Positions 47,680 through 60,079 of a stretch of 64,000 nt of DNA are shown piece by piece (within the stretch, counting starts at the first letter, position 1; every line of letters begins with the position of its first letter). The stretch is taken from assembly GCF_901709675.1 (NCBI RefSeq), contig NC_051098.1, forward strand, positions 7,567,000 through 7,630,999. Reading direction: 5' to 3'. The translations under genes were made by a program, and so were the position numbers. Origin of the DNA: Syngnathus acus (Eukaryota; Chordata; Actinopteri; Syngnathiformes; Syngnathidae). The notes beneath the pieces are model-generated. The model saw only the letters and a program-made list of their open reading frames with translations. It was not told the origin of the DNA and ran no database searches.

Positions 47680-48080
47680 TTTGCCATGGTAATTACTCAC
47701 AAGGGTAAGCACAGCTTTAAATTTGTATTAAAGGATGTGTGGGGGGAGCCCATTTTTACTTGCCGCTACTCTGTGCATTATTGCAGAGAATTGAGCTTGT
47801 AGGCATTACACAGTGCTGCACTAAACTGAGTCTCCTGCTTAATGACTCTTAATTCGGTGAGCCCCTTTCCCTCCGTTCGATTGCTGAGCAATTATCATTT
47901 AATGCTGGGGGTGGTATAGATGAGGTGCATTGGGCGTAGCATTAGGACAATAGACCTTGTGCAGGTGATGGTATTTTTAAAACAGAGGTGGACAGTTATG
48001 AGAGGTCAATAACTTTTTTAGTAGCCAGTTTTTACTGCAGCCATTACTAGGCCAACTCTCCATCTTTTGTCTCATTTGCA
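47680..48080. promoter_or_regulatory. Candidate conserved noncoding block
   Basis: Mixed composition with AATGACTCTTAATTCGG, GAGCAATTATCATTTAATGC and TGCAGCCATTACTAGG. It has no open frame of note and no repeat signature. Conservation must be tested. Confidence 0.25.
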
Positions 48081-48591
48081 CTTTATGTCATGTGGTTATT
48101 GTCCTCCCTATAATTAATGATTTTGCCCTTCTGCTATCACCATCAAGTGTGCTTTTTTTTTTTTGCTAAGCATCAGAAAGTAAACTAGGGCAGATCAGGC
48201 ATGCCAGCATGCCTTGAACAATGACATTTTTTTTATTTATGGTGGCGTGACTGTCTTAAACATTAAAAAGTCCTTGACATCCCAGCAGTTTACATCATTG
48301 TGCCGATACAATGCAACATTTAACGTGAAATACAGTGTTTCACATATTTTTAATTAGATTCAGCAACAATTGTTCTCATAAGCAAAGTAAACGCAGAAGT
48401 GAAAAGGAAGTGTGAACATTTTTGTGCACTGTTAGGATGCTTAAACAATTCACATTTCACATTATCAGTTGTCTTTCACAAGGGTAAGTTAACGACTGTA
48501 AACTGCACATGAGAAAAAAAAAAAAAAGCTGTTCCAGTTAACTTTTGATGTAGGCCTACTGTATGCCTACTTGTTTTTCTCGTTTTGTACA
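48081..48591. other. Noncoding DNA, no gene recognised
   Basis: Unique sequence with T and A homopolymers near 48153 and 48513. Confidence 0.6.
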
Positions 48592-48662
48592 TTCTGGGTC
48601 AAAAACAATACAATTTAGATTGGACTGACCCAGGAAGTTGGGTCAGTTTGACCTTTTGCAAA

Positions 48663-48697
<35 letters not shown>

Positions 48698-48815
48698 GAT
48701 TGTACAAAAATTGGTTGTTTTGTGCAAAAACATCTAACTTGACCCAACTCCCTGAGCTAGTCCAATTTTTAACCCATACTGGGTTGTTTTTGACCCAGCA
48801 ATTTTTAGAGTGTAA
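48592..48815. mobile_element. MITE with long inverted arms around an (AAT)n core
   Basis: The left arm has TTCTGGGTCAAAAACAA, TTGGACT and AGTTGGGTCA. The right arm has TGACCCAACTCCCTGAG, AGTCCAA and TTGTTTTTGACCCAGCA, the reverse complement in matching order. The right end carries an extra TTTTTAGAGTGTAA, so the left terminus is truncated. Between the arms lies an (AAT)n microsatellite (48664-48693). It has no coding capacity. Confidence 0.85.
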
Positions 48816-50491
48816 GGTTTTGTCATTTTCACAGACAGTTCAAGTGACAAAACGTTTTTTTTTAAATTAATGTTGAAAATCAGTTACACAAATGCATATA
48901 GAAAAACATGCAGGCATGCAATACATGCATAAAGGTAATTTGTGTAAAGGTAATTTGAACATGCTTAACAAAAGAATATTTTGGCCAATTTGAGTAAAAA
49001 AGGAAACGTACATGATGGTCGTATGATGGGAGAATTCTGCACTCCCCACTGTGTTGCCTTCAGATACATCTCTGCCATCAGTCATATATTTGCTTCACTG
49101 TCACACAGGCATATGTTAGAGTTGTCCTGTCATGTTTCATTATGTGAACTTTAAGATGCCCCTGACCTGCTTTATGTCGCCTGAGGGTGAGGGAACCGTG
49201 GGTGGGATGATGCGAGACATGCTGGTGTGCAGGGTCCCACGTGAGTCTCTGGGGTCAGATATAAGTGCATGCACATGCGACATACAACTATGTTAGTACT
49301 TATACGTTGCTACAAGTTTTCAGTCTTTCGTAGCTGTCATACCAAGCTACCCTAGCATGCTCTGGTTCAGTTTTGCGAACTCTCACTCCAACCGTGTGAC
49401 TTAATCAGTCTGACAGACTCTGGATGCCTGGGGAATGACTCTCTCCACAGTCCCCTTTCTCCTCAAGTTTGCGCTCGGCGTGACAAACTCATTCTGGCAC
49501 CTTTCGAAATCTAGTGCTCTCTGTTGGACGCACCAAGATGGCATGTGCAAATATGCCATGCACTAAACATGCACACAGGTACATCCACAAGCACACTATC
49601 ACAAAGATAAATATACAGAGAATTTTGGCTAAAAAGTAGGACAAGCAACATGCCTAAGGGAGCATCACATTATGGCTCACACTCCACTCCCCTAGATACC
49701 CGCCTTGTTCCACTTTAGGTGTTTACTCAAACAGCTTCCACAGCACAAAGAATGAGGCAATTTTCCTCATTGGCATATTGCTGCTGACAGAGTCTATTCT
49801 TGTGAAATTTGACCATGCAAGCTCATTATGAAAACCAAAGACTTTCGATATCTGGCCCGATACATTCCACCTAATGAAGCAGACAGAAGAAAAGATAAAG
49901 CCGTGCTTTAAGACCTCCCCACTGAGCAGTGATGCCTCTCTATTTAATTTAGCAACACAACCGCACCCCTGTGGTATCTTCAACCATCGCTTAATATGTG
50001 AATTTGAGAGGAAAAAACTGCCTGGAAAAGACTAATGGCTCCACATAAGGCAAGGGAAGCCACCTGGGCCAACATAAAAAGCCAAAAAGCACTCCACACT
50101 TGCAAAATGCCACAACATAAACGGCCCAAATGCCAACAGTACCACATCAAACTTGGCAATATTAAATGCACCTAAATGAAGCTATTTCTAAAAATGTGTT
50201 TACCTAATTTAGCTACAATGGCTAAATACATTTAAATACAGTGCATGTATAAACCATCATAAACTACAACTGCAATAATAATCAGGTTATTGAATCAATA
50301 CCTCTCTGATATTGTCAATAAAAAAATAGAATTATCTTAGAAAAGGCAATACTTTTTTTCTCACGTATATTTTAGACCTAAGATTAAAATCAGTTTGTTT
50401 CAGATCTGTCAGAAAATATTAGCCATGTATTGTATTAAAAAAAACAATATTGGTTTAATGTCAATTAATAGAATGTAAAGAGAAAGCAATA
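48816..50491. other. Noncoding DNA, no gene recognised
   Basis: Unique DNA. Minus-strand frames of 72, 86 and 63 codons have no recognisable domain. A mixed-composition part lies at 49140-49260. Confidence 0.6.
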
Positions 50492-51459
50492 TACCATTTT
50501 TTTCCCATGTATAATGCGCAAAATTTAACTACCGTATTTTCCGGACTATAAGGCGCACCTAAAAACCTAAAATTTTCTCAAAAGCCGACAGTGCGCCTTA
50601 TAGTCCGGTGCGCCTTATATATGGACCAAATTCCTAAATTTAAACTGGCCCGAAGCATTGTGTCATGAAATCAATCATAAGTGGCCCGCTGAAGACTATG
50701 AATCATGAATCAAAAAGACTATGGATCATTATTTTGTGATTATAAAGTAACTTGTTGCGTCTGAAGTTGAAATAAAAAAGATAAAATGGAGAATGATTTG
50801 ATTTGGTTGAAAAATCTGACATGATGCATTAATGGTGCGCCTTATAGTCCGGTGCGCCTTATACAAGGACAAAGTTTTAAAATGGGCCATTCATTGAAGG
50901 TGCGCCTTATAGTCCGGTGCGCCTTATAGTCCGGAAAATACGGTAATTTATTGTCCTAAAATCTGGGGTGCGCATTATACATGGGTACACTTTTTTAAAA
51001 ATTGTTTTTTTAAACATGTCAGCTATATAAAGAGCGAGAGTTCAGTTCTCTACCTAAATGCGTATTACAGGTAATATTTTATTTCACAACACTTTGCCTT
51101 GTTCCATTCTTCTCTGCTGTTCACTTCAAACACGCTCCATATGAACACAATGCTCTCGTATCAGACGCTTGCTCGATCACCTGCTCGTTTGCTGTCACAA
51201 TGTACCCTACACAAATCCGAAACATTTCTTCGCTATCGAGTTTGCTAGCGCATGCGCAGTGATACTGACCGGCAGAATAACATCCGGTTGTTCCCAAAGA
51301 TGATCTTTTTTCTGAAATAATTTTACGTTTACGGACTTAAGTAGGAGTCAAAATTTGGGTGCGTATTATACATGGGTACAGGCTTTTTTCCAGCATCGAC
51401 ATGCCATTTTTAGGGTGCGTATTATACATGGGGGCGCATTATACATGGAAAAAACGGTA
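50492..51459. mobile_element. Outer MITE-like element, interrupted by another element
   Basis: The left terminus TACCATTTTTTTCCCATG, then TATAATGCGC, and the right terminus GCGCATTATACATGG, then AAAAAACGGTA, are inverted repeats with few differences. Subterminal repeats of the GTGCGTATTATACATGGG type recur at about 50970, 51359 and 51413. Removing the inner element (50530-50945, with one TA) leaves roughly 550 bp. Flanking TA is consistent with TA target preference. No transposase frame is present. Confidence 0.85.
50530..50945. mobile_element. Inner MITE with perfect 30-bp terminal inverted repeats
   Basis: 50530-50559 (starting TACCGTATTTTCCGGACTAT) is the exact reverse complement of 50916-50945. 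A 29-bp subterminal motif with core GTGCGCCTTATAGTCCGG occurs identically at 50591-50619, 50835-50863 and 50900-50928. If the outermost TA on each side is the duplicated target, the element inserted at a TA inside the outer MITE. Perfect termini mean a recent copy. The same family supplies the element end in the 16.6 kb triplication. Confidence 0.93.
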
Positions 51460-52963
51460 GTTCCATTTGGAACAAAAACAGTACCGCAATAAACCATGGC
51501 GTAAAAGGAACCACTTAAAAAAAGTCTCTGTACATGTCACCTTTTCTCTCCTTTGAGTGCTAAACAAGGACTACTTCAATTAGCTTCATCTGTATTCTCA
51601 ATTGTGGCCATGCTTTGAGCCAATGTTTTCACTTTGCCGAGTCTTTCATTAATCCCAATTAATGTTAACAACTCTTTGCACCTGGCAATTCATTCTCTCA
51701 TGGGAGGGTTTACTGATTGGATTATTTGAGGGTTCTTATGATTTTAGTTTGGCATTCTCTCAGGCAATATTTTTTTTAGTTCTTCCAAAGCTCTCTGTTT
51801 AGATTGACGGTCATCGTGATTTTACCTGACATATGTTCCATTTCACCTCATTTTACATTTTGTTGTTGTCTTCTACTTGAAGCATTTTAATAAGAAAAGG
51901 CTTCCAGGCTTTCCCTGACCTGGCTTGCTTGATGGATCAAGGGTCCTACAGAGCAGAACAGTCCACATACCTTTTTTTCCCCTGTAAGGCAAAACATGGG
52001 GGCTAGGTAATATGGGGAAGTATTGTTTTTGAGTGGAAAATATTTTCATTTTTTATTTGCTTTTTTTGTTTGGATTCTTCTGTGAGAAAAAGATAATCTG
52101 TAACTCGCTGTCCTTGAAAAATTTCATAATAGTTTTTTTCTCCCCCTTTTTATTTCTTGGTAATTAATTCTCACTTTAGTTCCATTAGGCTTTGTTTGTT
52201 CCAAAGCAATCTGTTGCTGTAATTTATTACAGCCGTCAGTATAAACGATGTGGCATGCCAACATTGTATTGGCCCCATGCAAATAGTGTGCCCCCCCAAT
52301 CCCCACCACAATTCCTTCCCTCTCTCATTTTATGCAAAGCTGCCCTAGTTTTTCCATACAGGGGAAGAAGAAGACGTTACAATTAGGTGGTGACATGGAC
52401 CCTCTTGTGGCTATGCTCAGGTACCAAATGCCCTGGTTACGAAACACTAGCCCTCACCTCCACGCAGCTTGTGGTCGAATTCTGGTTTGTCTCATCTGTA
52501 GGAAGGCCCCTATGAGGACGGACATTAAGAATGACAAATCCTGGAAGGCTTTTTTTATAGTCCTCACTTTTTTTATGTTCTTTCTTTGCTCGAGTTATCC
52601 ACCTGATAAAGTAAATGTTTCCTCATGTTAAATTTTGTTTGTTTGCTATACATTGGCAATCTTAGAAGTATGTTTTTGTACGAATCATATAATATTTTGA
52701 TTTTCTTAACATTATATACTGTTACGTTAAAATGTGTAACTCACAATTGAGTCAGAGTTGCACCATTCATTATCTAGTTCCTTGTTTTTTTCCCCCCCAC
52801 AAAGTAACATGTGTGATTGTCATACAAGCATTCAACAATTAGTTACGCATGTTAAAAGATGAAATTGTCGTAACTGTGCTAAGTGACCATGCTTAAAGTG
52901 AGTCTCTACATACTTTTAATGTATATTTATGTTAACACCCTTTGTTGGCTGTGCTGGCTGTGT
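51460..52963. other. Noncoding DNA, no gene recognised
   Basis: T-rich unique sequence. A 99-codon plus-strand frame at 52332-52631 has no recognisable domain, although 52380-52520 is less AT-rich than its surroundings. Confidence 0.55.
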
Positions 52964-52993
52964 CAATCAAATCAATCAATCGATCGATCGATC
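52964..52993. repeat. (AATC)n-(GATC)n short array
   Basis: CAATCAATC units pass into CGATCGATCGATC, the same transition of units as in the array at 46.2 kb. Confidence 0.9.
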
Positions 52994-54322
52994 TTCATCT
53001 TGTAAGAATCACTGAACAGGAGGTCACATATCTAATAGTCGGGCTTTTCAATGTCTTTCGGATCTTCAAGGTGTTTGAGCAATGCCAGACAACACCGAAT
53101 AAAGCATGTCATTTTCTTCACAGGGTGGCCCAAGAGGATCACAGCAAGACCCGTCAATTTTCCCTTGAAGATGAGGCCTGTATTGTGACTGATATTGTCT
53201 CATTAAGTTCTGTATTCCTTTTGTATAACACAGCTGTCGATTTTCGAGATGAAAGGTGCTTGTTTGGCAGCCTTCAAAGAGCCACACAACTCTGAAAGTC
53301 ACTTGAATTTCGCAACTGTTCATTCTCCATTTTAGATCCAGTATGGCGGTGATGATCAAAAGAATCAGAGCTGAGGAGGAAGAAAGATGTTTGCTTTGCA
53401 ATAAGCGGTAATGCCAACTCACCTATATACATTGCTTTTTTAAGATTCAGGTTAAAGCCGGCAAGAAAATGAAAATATACTGATCAGTATTTACCTTGAC
53501 CAAGCACAAGGGAAAGATGTATTGTTTAGATTTATTCCATTAGGATTGCATGTCACCACTGGTGTGGCTAGGGGAGGTGTGGAGGCACTAGCCCAACCTG
53601 AAATAAGCTTGGACCAACTCCAGGTGCCAGGCCAGATAATCTTTTGAACATTTTCCGATTTTTTGCAGAACTTTTTCCACGTATCATAATACTACATCTG
53701 GAAAATCTATACTATTTCAATGATAAAGAGGGTAAGGATTTACAATCATCACCAAGCCATCATCTGTCCATTCATTGCCGTGGAGATTGTGGGTGTGTGG
53801 GGATTCAACTTAAATGTATGGGTTACTGCAATTTGAAATGGAGCTGTGCTAGGAGTTTGTACAGCTGGTTCTCGGAAAATTGCATTTTTTAATGAAAGTC
53901 ATGTTAATAATTCACACTCATAACCAGGGTAAGGTTTAGTGACCGTGCACCGCAGGTGATGAGGGGACTGATGACACTTCTGAACATTTCACTACGTGCT
54001 AACACCATCATCATTGGATGCCCTACTGCATTTTTGATGACCCACTGTGCTGCTGTCACGCAGTATTGAGACAGACATGTTTCTCCACCATTATCACAGT
54101 ATTATAGACACTAATGCTTTTATTTCCCTCTAATACTCTTACTTGAACAAACTGTGTAGCATTAAAGAAGAGGCAAAGCTTGTCCAAGACAAGAAAACAA
54201 TACTAAGTAATTAAATTAGCATACAAGGAAAAGGAAGAATAATCACATTTAAAGTTGTTTGCACATACGGCATGCGCCAGTACTCGATTCTGACAACAAA
54301 TGCGCCGGTATTTGGATTAGGA
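52994..54322. other. Noncoding DNA, no gene recognised
   Basis: Overlapping frames of 117 codons (plus, 52942-53295) and 118 codons (minus, 53066-53422) cover the same DNA. Both lack recognisable domains and cannot both be genes. Probably neither is. Confidence 0.5.
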
Positions 54323-54809
54323 TTAGGGCTGCAAGTGACAAATATGTATTAAATTAAGATTTTCTTTTTTTTTTTTTTCCAAGCAGCAGTTTGTTTACCT
54401 TGGAAGGCATTGTTGCGTCAATAGTCCCAGCCGTCTCTGAATTCATAACAAATGTGTGCAGCTCAGCAAACACTTTTACTTAAATTGGCATTTCAGTTGA
54501 ACTGAACACAATGAAAACTGTTTTGAAGTTGTTGTTTTTTTTTATTGTGAATGTACCACATACTGTAGTCAGTTATGGTGGCATCAGCAGCCCTATGAGT
54601 CTGTCATGATCAGTTTGGCATTATTTCGGGAAGGCCCAGTCTATCAGTCTGTCACTCTGCCATTGTTATATTTAACGTGTTTCTTTCATAGCTCAATTAC
54701 ATTTTGTCACTGTTATTTCCAGACATCATTCATTCTAAAGACATTTACTAGGTTTTATTAACAGCTTTATTAAATGTGTTCTAGTTACAATAATTAGATG
54801 CAGCCCTAA
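54323..54809. mobile_element. Possible DNA transposon bounded by TTAGGGCTGCA ends
   Basis: TTAGGGCTGCA at 54323-54333 is the exact reverse complement of TGCAGCCCTAA at 54799-54809. These match the ends of a fish element type that I recall starting 'agggctgcaa'. The interior is AT-rich, without coding potential. No target duplication is evident and an 11-bp match over 487 bp could be coincidental. Confidence 0.45.
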
Positions 54810-55016
54810 AAGTATAGATTAATTGAGCATTAACCTTATAGGTGGTATCTCACTGAGCGGCAAATACTTGCGAGTCTTAGAGAATGGTTTTATTTCGTCT
54901 GGGTTTGTTGAAAGTAAGTTACACGGACATTCACAGTTTTAATGTTCGCAGTTTTTCTTGTTGCCATTAAATTTAGAACGTGTTCAAAATTTCATTGCGG
55001 GCTTAAGAAAAGGTTT

Positions 55017-55381
55017 AGAGTCGAGCACTGGTTAGCACGTCCGCTTCACAGTTCAGAGCGTGCAGGTTCGTTTCCACCTCTAGTGTGGAGTTTGCATGTT
55101 CTCCCTGTGCCTGCGTGGGTTTTCTCCGGGCACTCCGGTTTTCCTCCCACATCCCAAAAACATGCATGCATGATAGGCTGATTGAGCACTCTAAATTGCT
55201 TGTAGGTGTGAGTGCGAGTGCGGATGGTTGTTTGTCTCAGTCTGCCTTGCGATTGGCTGGCAACCAGTTCAGGGTGTCCTCCATCTAGTGCCTGATGATT
55301 GCTGGGATAGGCTCCAGCACGCCCGTGACCCCCGTGGGGACAAGTGGTACAGAAAATGGATGGATGGATGGATGGATGGGG
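55017..55381 (+). mobile_element. Near full-length tRNA-derived SINE with target-site duplication
   Basis: Box A-like TGGTTAGCACG is at 55029-55039 and box B GGTTCGTTTCC (one change from consensus) at 55065-55075. Body and 3' module follow as in 39746-40103, with a (GGAT)n tail up to 55380. The first dozen bases of the head are altered or lost. TTAAGAAAAG flanks it at 55003-55012 and 55383-55392, with further partial matching beyond. Older than the 39.7 kb copy by its substitutions. Confidence 0.93.
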
Positions 55382-55392
55382 TTTAAGAAAAG

Positions 55393-58269
55393 TTTTGACA
55401 CGGTGGTAATAGTGGTAAAGTTCCTCGACATCAATGAGGCCGATGACATATGCATCGCTTTCAAATTGGCATAGAGGTGTTTACTGTTGAGTTCAGATGC
55501 TAATGTGGAAGGAGAATTGTGTCTGAAAATGACTACTGAGAATAGCTCATCTGTCATTCCACTAGATTGCATCATAGAAAGTAAATGAGTGATAGAATGG
55601 GACCTGTATTGCTTTGACCCTGACAAAGGCACCTTTCCAAACTAATACATCTGCAATGATGGCCTTGGAGGGTAACCATGGTGCCAGAGACAGTTCATTT
55701 TATCGCAACTATATACAGGCTCCTCTTTCTGTTGTTGAACAAAGGTGAGCTACAGACCTGGACACTTCACCCCAACTTGCCTAATGTCACTTCTAGAGCA
55801 GCACTCTGGCCACTTGTCAGTCATTCCGGAGCCTTTCTTTAGTAACATTATCACTTCAATAAACTGCACATGGCTTTTAGGGCTCCCTCTCTTGCCACTC
55901 TAATCCAATCTCTGATGTGGAGTCTGTTCATCATTGTTCACCACAGGCCTCCACACGTCCCCCCGCTCTTCGTTGTACAGGAAGTAATGGATGGCTTTGC
56001 CCGTGGCTCACCCCAAGGGTCGCTGGCTGCTCTTCAACTGTTTGTCTTGTGGTTTGTCTTCAGATGGGTCTGCACTGTGGTATTTTGATTTGATTGAGTC
56101 AGGTTTAAAAGGTTAGAGACAGGGGGAGGTACAAGTGGTTGCTCTTCCTATTATTTTTTTAACCCGTCCACTCCCATTTAGCATTGGAGAGTGGCCAAAT
56201 AAACACACAAAACTTAAATGACCTCGGTATTCTTCTGTGTGAACCACCATTAATGTTCCCAGGGCGGTAAAAGATGCCCATTCCTCTGACTGCATACAGA
56301 TTTGAAACTCTGTCAATGTATTTAAAAAGACATTGAACTGTTAAAACGCCTCAATGTCCTTTAGCATTTTGTTTTTGTTTTAGCTTTTACATTTATATGA
56401 GCCTTGAGTAAATATTGCACTCCATGAGAGAAAATATAAACCTGAGAATTTGACAAGGGCCCTCCATATTCCAAATCTGTGGAGTGAATTTAGAAGTAGC
56501 CTCTAAAACTGATACCCTTTTTTTCCCACCTTTTTTTAATATATCAGTGAGCCACACTGCTGACAAAAAGATTACAATTTCGTAGTTTGAGGAAAATAGA
56601 CACAAGAGAGGTAGAATTAAGGATTAAATCAAGCAATTATTCTTAGAACAGTGTTTTTCTACGCAGTGGGCAAAAGGCCTTGGGGAGCGAGGAGAACGCG
56701 CACCTTTTGGGGTCTATGCCATTTACTTTTTTGTAATACATGAATTAATTTTTTATCCGAATTTTCCAATTAACTTAATGTTTACTGTGTTTCATTTTGA
56801 TGTTTTTTTTTCCAAAATGTTAATTTCTTATTCTAACTAGCCCTTTCATCACTTGCACTAATTGCTATTCATGTGTGTTTTGCACAGTGTTCAGTTCAAT
56901 TTGTTCGCTATAATATCTCATTAAATAGGGTTCATCAGTGTGCAAGACTCGTATGTCACAGATTGCTCAAGAGCGACTGTGGATAAAGTTGACTCATTTC
57001 TGCCAATGGCAGTGATGCACTTTAGTTAAATGGGGGAAGGGTGGCATTCACTTGCTAGCAGTACCCACTTATGAATGGGCCTTTCTTCCCAATTGCTTCA
57101 TTGTCTTAGTGGGACAAGCAGGTGGCTCAGAGTCTCTTTTCCCAACTGGAAAGAAAAAAAAAAACCATGCACTTCAGCACGGGGTATGGGAATGTTGGGG
57201 GAGGGGGACATGTTTTAATCTCTGCTTGTCCCCCTTTCAGATGTCAAACGTTTTGGCTTGCCATAGGTTCACACTGCTTACTTACAGCCTGTTCTCACGA
57301 ACTAAAAGGGAGATAGATAGATATATGAAAGGAAGGGACTTTCAATTAGCACCAGAATATTTCCCATCTTTCTGTCGTGCTTCATGCTTGCAAATGTTCA
57401 TAGGCGGACAATTTAGCTTCGATTCACACTGCAGGTCTTAATGCTCAAAGTGGATTATTTGGGGGTGAAATTGAAATTTTTACATATCAAATGTTATGTT
57501 CGTCTCGAGTGTGAACCAAAGTGACACACGTGCACAGAAAAGGAGCCACTGTAACTCCCAACGTAGTGTTTACGGAGGTAAACGTAGTCCAGCCTGTAGG
57601 GGCTCATGTTTTTATCATCTCATATTTACAGAGGAGGCATTTGGGAGGAGTTAGATATATTTATATTTTAGTGAAATAAGGCAAGGCTTTTTCAATGTAA
57701 TTTCATGGATCCTTCACTAAAGATGACATCTTTGCTGTGCATAATAAATGAAGCGCCTGCTGAATTAGTAATACTAGCACCACAAATGTCCACTTTATGA
57801 TTTATGTTTCAAGTGGGATTGAAGTCAAATATAAAGTCAATAGTGTTTGGCTACAGAGGAGACAGATTTTTTGTACACTTTGTAAACATGGGCTTAATGT
57901 GAGGACAGGGGGTGTTGTTCTTCTTGAAACTGAAATTCATATCATTAACTGGTTAACGTATATTCCACTTTGACAATTATTCATAGAAATGAGTCACTTT
58001 GTCAGCCGGCAAAGACTGCCTGCAAGTCATGTGACTGCTATGCTCTGTTTGATTGGGGAAATGGAGTCAAACATCATGAGTGATTACATTTGATTGATGA
58101 ACAGCGCCAGGACATGTCACAGACAAACTGGAGGGAAAAAAGACATACTATATGGTGCAAGTATTTAAATAAATACCAAAAATATAAGCAGCAATGTAAT
58201 GGTTTTCAATGTAAAGAAGTACAAGTATTGTTTCTTCTTAACATATATAGTCAAGTAAAAGTGAATGGT
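55393..58269. other. Noncoding DNA, no gene recognised
   Basis: Unique DNA. The stretch 55860-56080 is less AT-rich and includes a 72-codon frame without a recognisable domain. A 129-codon plus-strand frame at 57052-57441 crosses A- and G-runs and is not credible as a protein. GTTTACGGAGGTAAAC at 57569-57584 is a small inverted repeat. Confidence 0.55.
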
Positions 58270-58480
58270 ATGTTGTATCTGAACTACGAGCACATTACTA
58301 CCCACCTTTGGCCCGTCTACAGACATTGTCATTCTGAAATTATGCACTGCAATTGGAATATCCGACACATCCATACTCTTGTACAGGTGACAAGATCTTT
58401 CCTTCCTTTTCTGCGTGTTCAAATTAAAGGGCTGATTTGCATTTATATTGCCATTCATAGCTTGCAGCTGTAATGGACCT
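58270..58480. promoter_or_regulatory. Candidate conserved noncoding block
   Basis: Open on both strands (127 codons plus, 97 codons minus), which is more typical of low stop-codon density than of a gene. It contains AAATTATGCACTGCAATTGG, CTTGTACAGGTGACAAG with a CAGGTG E-box, and octamer ATTTGCAT at 58435-58442. No repeat family recognised. Confidence 0.27.
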
Positions 58481-60079
58481 GGTAAAGTTGTAGAGAGACA
58501 TCACGCACACACCAACTAACTGTATGTACTTAGATATTGTACAGTATTTGAACACTGACAGTGCAGCCTGAAAGCCTTTTTTGTTTGTTAGTTCGATGGA
58601 AATTTTTAGGACGGAAGGGTGCATTGACAAAAGGAATGAGGAATGGGTATTTCATCCAGGTGGATTATTGAGCTATCCTGAAGACCTCCCTCCAAACTCT
58701 AGGAAGTCATTATAAGATCAGCAACCCAATTTTTCAAGTGCCTCCTACACTTAAGCACCACATGTATCTTCTTGGCTGTCCCCCAACAAAGGCCTTTATA
58801 GATATGCCGATACATTGGCTTGTTGTTTATTCTCAAAAGTCTCAAGATGTAGTGCACACATAGGTAAAAGTTAACTCTGATGTTATTAAATGGGGAATGA
58901 ATAGCCATACACCTGGGCAAGTGAATTGCATGATTTTTTTGTAAGGCTGATCTTTTCCACTCCAAGCAAAAACCTCTGCACAAAACTTAGACGTAGCTGC
59001 TCTGGTGCATTTTATGACAGTGATGTGCACCCTCAGAGCAAACCCACTCCAACTGTAATGAAATTGGAAAAACGGTGGCCCTCTCCAGTTTACCATCCCT
59101 GGTCTATATTAATCAGTTCCCCAATCTGTGTCTATATGGTTTTTGTCAAACAGATATCACAAAAAATAAATATCATTTTAGTCCATGAAAGCCCCATCAA
59201 GCTCCCATGGCTGCTTCTGAAGGAATAAGCAGAGTTTGTTGTTGCCTGTGCATTAAACTGCAATTTAAAAGTCATTAATCCTTATTTTAATCCGTCTCAA
59301 ATAAAATCCTGAATGAGGTCAAAGCAGTATTCTATCTACTTTCTTATTATACAGTAGTCCTTGTCGTACAAAAAATAAAAATAATAATCTAACCTTGCTT
59401 CATGACTTCCAAGCAAGTCTCGGTACATAACCAATAAACAGCTGGATTGCATGCAAGGGTTGCATTGCCTTCACAGGTGACCCGGTGATCACAACAGCAT
59501 CTGGTTGAATTACTTAACACCGCCACCCAACAGACATGTAATCCGGGATAATGCCGTTTTGCTGAGTGCTTCAATCTGGATAAATTCATCCCAAAGGAAT
59601 GAGATCCAGCCACACTGTCTCATGAAGAGAGGAGAAGAGGGGCTGGAGGTTGATTGGTTGCTACTAAAGCGATCTGTTGGGACTGGGAAGTGGATCCTCA
59701 CAATAGATAATATATAAATAAGTGAAGCCCAGAATAAACAGCTTGTTTTGTTGACTGACTTCATGAGGGCAAGCCCATCACCTTTTTTCTTCTCCAAATA
59801 AGACTCCAATCTAATCACATCTTGGTCTGAATGACCTGAATCTTGTCAGAATCAAAGTGAGGCTTTGGTCTAAACTGCAGTCCCTAGATATACTGTACTT
59901 AAGGTTTTATTTGAAAAAAGCTCTTTAATATATGGCTATCAACCTTTACTTTTACTGATGTACTGCTACATCTACTTGTAGTTGTTTTTTTTTACCGTAT
60001 TTTATTTATTTATTTTTGCATGTACAGTACACAAGCTCCTCTATCACAGGGAATACAATTTGGTTTTCCTGGAAATAGC
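58481..60079. other. Noncoding DNA, no gene recognised
   Basis: Unique DNA with several overlapping frames of 74 to 102 codons on both strands (58699-59228, 59389-59818), none with a recognisable domain. Confidence 0.55.

Noticed and set aside
53349-53417. Small frame rich in Glu and Arg/Lys as a short exon or peptide
   Set aside because: Only about 22 codons, with no supporting context.
53066-53422. 118-codon minus-strand frame opposite a 117-codon plus-strand frame
   Set aside because: Both cover the same DNA, lack domains and look like chance openings.
54314-54330. Telomere-like GGATTAGGATTAGGG
   Set aside because: Only about two imperfect units; the last part belongs to the TTAGGGCTGCA element end.
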